Assembly (NCBI GenBank): GCA_900556295.1
Contig: USOK01000084.1
Span: 1-6,899, forward strand
Direction of reading: 5' to 3'
Origin: an uncultured bacterium
GTDB lineage: Bacteria > Cyanobacteriota > Vampirovibrionia > Gastranaerophilales > Gastranaerophilaceae
DNA length: 6,899 nucleotides
Part shown: positions 5,920 through 6,899 of the stretch, piece after piece
Position numbering within the stretch: the stretch's first letter is position 1
Layout: every line of letters begins with the position of its first letter
The notes under the pieces: generated by a model
Told to the model about the DNA's origin: nothing
What the model saw: the letters and a program-made list of their open reading frames with translations, nothing else
Database searches by the model: none
Translations under genes and position numbers: made by a program

Positions 5920-5954
5920 ACAAGAATTCTAGCCTAATTTCAAGAGAAAAGCAA
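5920..5954 (-). promoter_or_regulatory. ABC ATPase promoter predicting a leaderless mRNA
   Basis: On the - strand, TTGCTT (5954-5949), a 17-nt spacer and TAGAAT (5931-5926) form a good promoter, with six bases (tcttgt) before the ATG at 5919. The expected transcript start coincides with the start codon, and no Shine-Dalgarno is present. The inverted repeat at 5941-5963 has the -35 box in its loop. Confidence 0.6.
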
Positions 5955-5963
5955 TTACTCTTG
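5941..5963. repeat. 6-bp inverted repeat spanning the -35 box of the ABC ATPase
   Basis: CAAGAG (5941-5946) and CTCTTG (5958-5963) are perfect inverted copies 11 nt apart; the -35 hexamer (5949-5954) lies between them. No T-tract follows on the - strand, so it is unlikely to terminate recR transcription. It could be an operator half-site pair, or chance. Confidence 0.3.
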
Positions 5964-6031
5964 TGTTGAAAGTGTAAAAGTTTTAATAATACACGTTGGA
6001 TAGAAAATCAAAAAGTTTATTTGCTAAAATT

Positions 6032-6628
6032 CTAAAGTTCTCTTCTGCCTTCAATTGCTTTGGCAATAGTGATTTCATCCGCATATTCTAAATCTGCGCC
6101 AACTGGTAAGCCGAATGCTATGCGGGATATTTTTACTCCAAAAGGTTTGATAAGTTTGCTTAGATAAAGGCTGGTTGCTTCCCCTTCTACAGAAGGGCTT
6201 AAGGCAAGGATAACCTCCCTGACATTTTCATCAGTAAGGCGGTTTAGGAGTTCTTTGATTCTGATATCATCTGCTCCTATTCCGTCCATTGGAGAGATTA
6301 ATCCTTGTAATACGTGGTATAAGCCTTTATATTCATTTGTTTTTTCAATAGCAATTAAGTCCTTTGTTTCTGCAACAACGCAAATTGTTGATTTATCTCT
6401 TTGAGAAGATGTGCAGATCTCGCAAGGGCTTGTCGATGACAAATTAAAACAGATTTCGCAGGTTTTAGTGTTTTCTTTTGCATCAATCATACTTTGAGCA
6501 AATTTTTCCACCTCAGTTCTTGGCATTCTAAGTAAATAAAATGCCATTCTTTGAGCAGATTTTGGACCAACTGACGGGAATTTTTGAAAATGCTCTATTA
6601 GTGAAGCTATTGATTTGGGATAAATCAT
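6032..6628 (-). CDS. recR: Recombination mediator protein RecR
   Basis: RecR acts with RecO (and RecF) to load RecA on single-stranded DNA at gaps during recombinational repair. The 198-residue length is typical. Domains in order: helix-hairpin-helix FPSVGPKSAQRMAFYLL (17-33), four-cysteine zinc finger C57, C60, C69 and C72, Toprim domain starting TICVVAETKDL (81-91) and running to about 165, and the conserved C-terminal GLPVGADLEYAD, which precedes EGRREL. All key elements are present. The start codon overlaps the ybaB stop (TAATG), and the only Shine-Dalgarno-like AGGA is about 11 nt upstream inside ybaB. Translation is therefore probably coupled to ybaB, the usual partner. No convincing terminator follows. 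Confidence 0.96.
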   Translation of the reverse strand: MIYPKSIASLIEHFQKFPSVGPKSAQRMAFYLLRMPRTEVEKFAQSMIDAKENTKTCEICFNLSSTSPCEICTSSQRDKSTICVVAETKDLIAIEKTNEYKGLYHVLQGLISPMDGIGADDIRIKELLNRLTDENVREVILALSPSVEGEATSLYLSKLIKPFGVKISRIAFGLPVGADLEYADEITIAKAIEGRREL

Positions 6629-6899
6629 TAGAAATTTAATCCTGGGATGTTAATTCCGCCTGTCACAGACTTCATTTTATCTTCCATTGTTTTAGAAGCT
6701 TTGTCGCTTGCTTGTTTAATCGCAGAAGAAATAATATCTTCAAGCATTTCTACAGTATCAGAATCAACTGCTGTAGGATTTTCTGGATTAACAGCTTCTG
6801 CAGATAATTTGATTGATTTAAATTTTCCTTGTCCGTCACAGATTACTTTAACAGCTCCGTTCGCAGATTCTCCAGTGATTTCAAGATTTGCAAGTTCTT
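6628..6899 (-). CDS. ybaB: YbaB/EbfC nucleoid-associated protein, 5' end beyond the window
   Basis: The reverse strand from the right edge to TAA at 6628-6630 is open and encodes the last 90 or so residues of a YbaB/EbfC-family protein. This is a small dimeric DNA-binding, nucleoid-associated protein, nearly always encoded just before recR. Translated by eye, it contains GAVKVICDGQGKFKSIKLS (the family's G.VKV...G...V..I beta sheet), VEMLEDIISSAIKQASDK (the LEDLI.AA...A..K helix) and the typical ending GGINIPGLNF. The stop overlaps the recR ATG by one base (TAATG), indicating one operon with translational coupling. The missing part is the N-terminal methionine-rich helix and the promoter. The full family length is about 100-115 residues, so only a short piece is absent. 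Confidence 0.93.
   Translation of the reverse strand, partial: ELANLEITGESANGAVKVICDGQGKFKSIKLSAEAVNPENPTAVDSDTVEMLEDIISSAIKQASDKASKTMEDKMKSVTGGINIPGLNF

Overview
The window is AT-rich bacterial DNA with compact, mostly housekeeping genes. My best guess is an anaerobic gut-type member of the non-photosynthetic cyanobacterial lineage (Melainabacteria/Vampirovibrionia, Gastranaerophilales). That placement is inference. It rests on the prepilin signature FTLAEVLITLGIIG with a GPN..G.D.F motif in the pilin body, on an [FeFe]-hydrogenase maturase, and on low GC. No rRNA or other phylogenetic marker was available to test it.

Layout. Positions 1-115 hold a somewhat GC-richer, gene-free stretch: two tandem hairpins followed by five head-to-tail 7-bp units (81-115). 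It abuts directly the prepilin signal of a type IV pilin/pseudopilin-like gene ending at 826. That gene has no ATG, GTG or TTG ahead of its signal peptide in the present frame. Next on + come mnmA (tRNA 2-thiouridylase, 868-1920) and hydG (H-cluster radical SAM maturase, 1975-3396). The rest is on the - strand: a formyltransferase of the Fmt family (3393-4379) translationally linked to smpB (4390-4842); a single OppF/DppF-type ABC ATPase (4963-5919); and the classical recR (6032-6628) / ybaB (6628 to the right edge, 5' end missing) pair. hydG and the formyltransferase converge with overlapping stop codons.

How the genes relate. mnmA (tRNA wobble thiolation), the Fmt-like enzyme (possibly initiator-tRNA formylation) and smpB (ribosome rescue) concern translation. 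ybaB-recR is a nucleoid/DNA-repair pair. hydG implies an [FeFe]-hydrogenase encoded elsewhere. The ABC ATPase needs permease and binding-protein partners that are not here.

Most notable points. (1) The heptanucleotide array sits exactly at the junction with the pilin signal. Losing one 7-bp unit would join the pilin to a reading frame that is open from the left edge, so this looks like a phase-variable pilin caught in an out-of-frame state. (2) Three genes (mnmA, smpB, the ABC ATPase) carry a good -10 box exactly 6 nt before their ATG, with no Shine-Dalgarno, predicting leaderless mRNAs. (3) hydG has a strong Shine-Dalgarno that fixes its start at 1975 and may be masked by an upstream pyrimidine tract. 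No RNA gene, CRISPR array, insertion sequence or complete mobile element was recognised.
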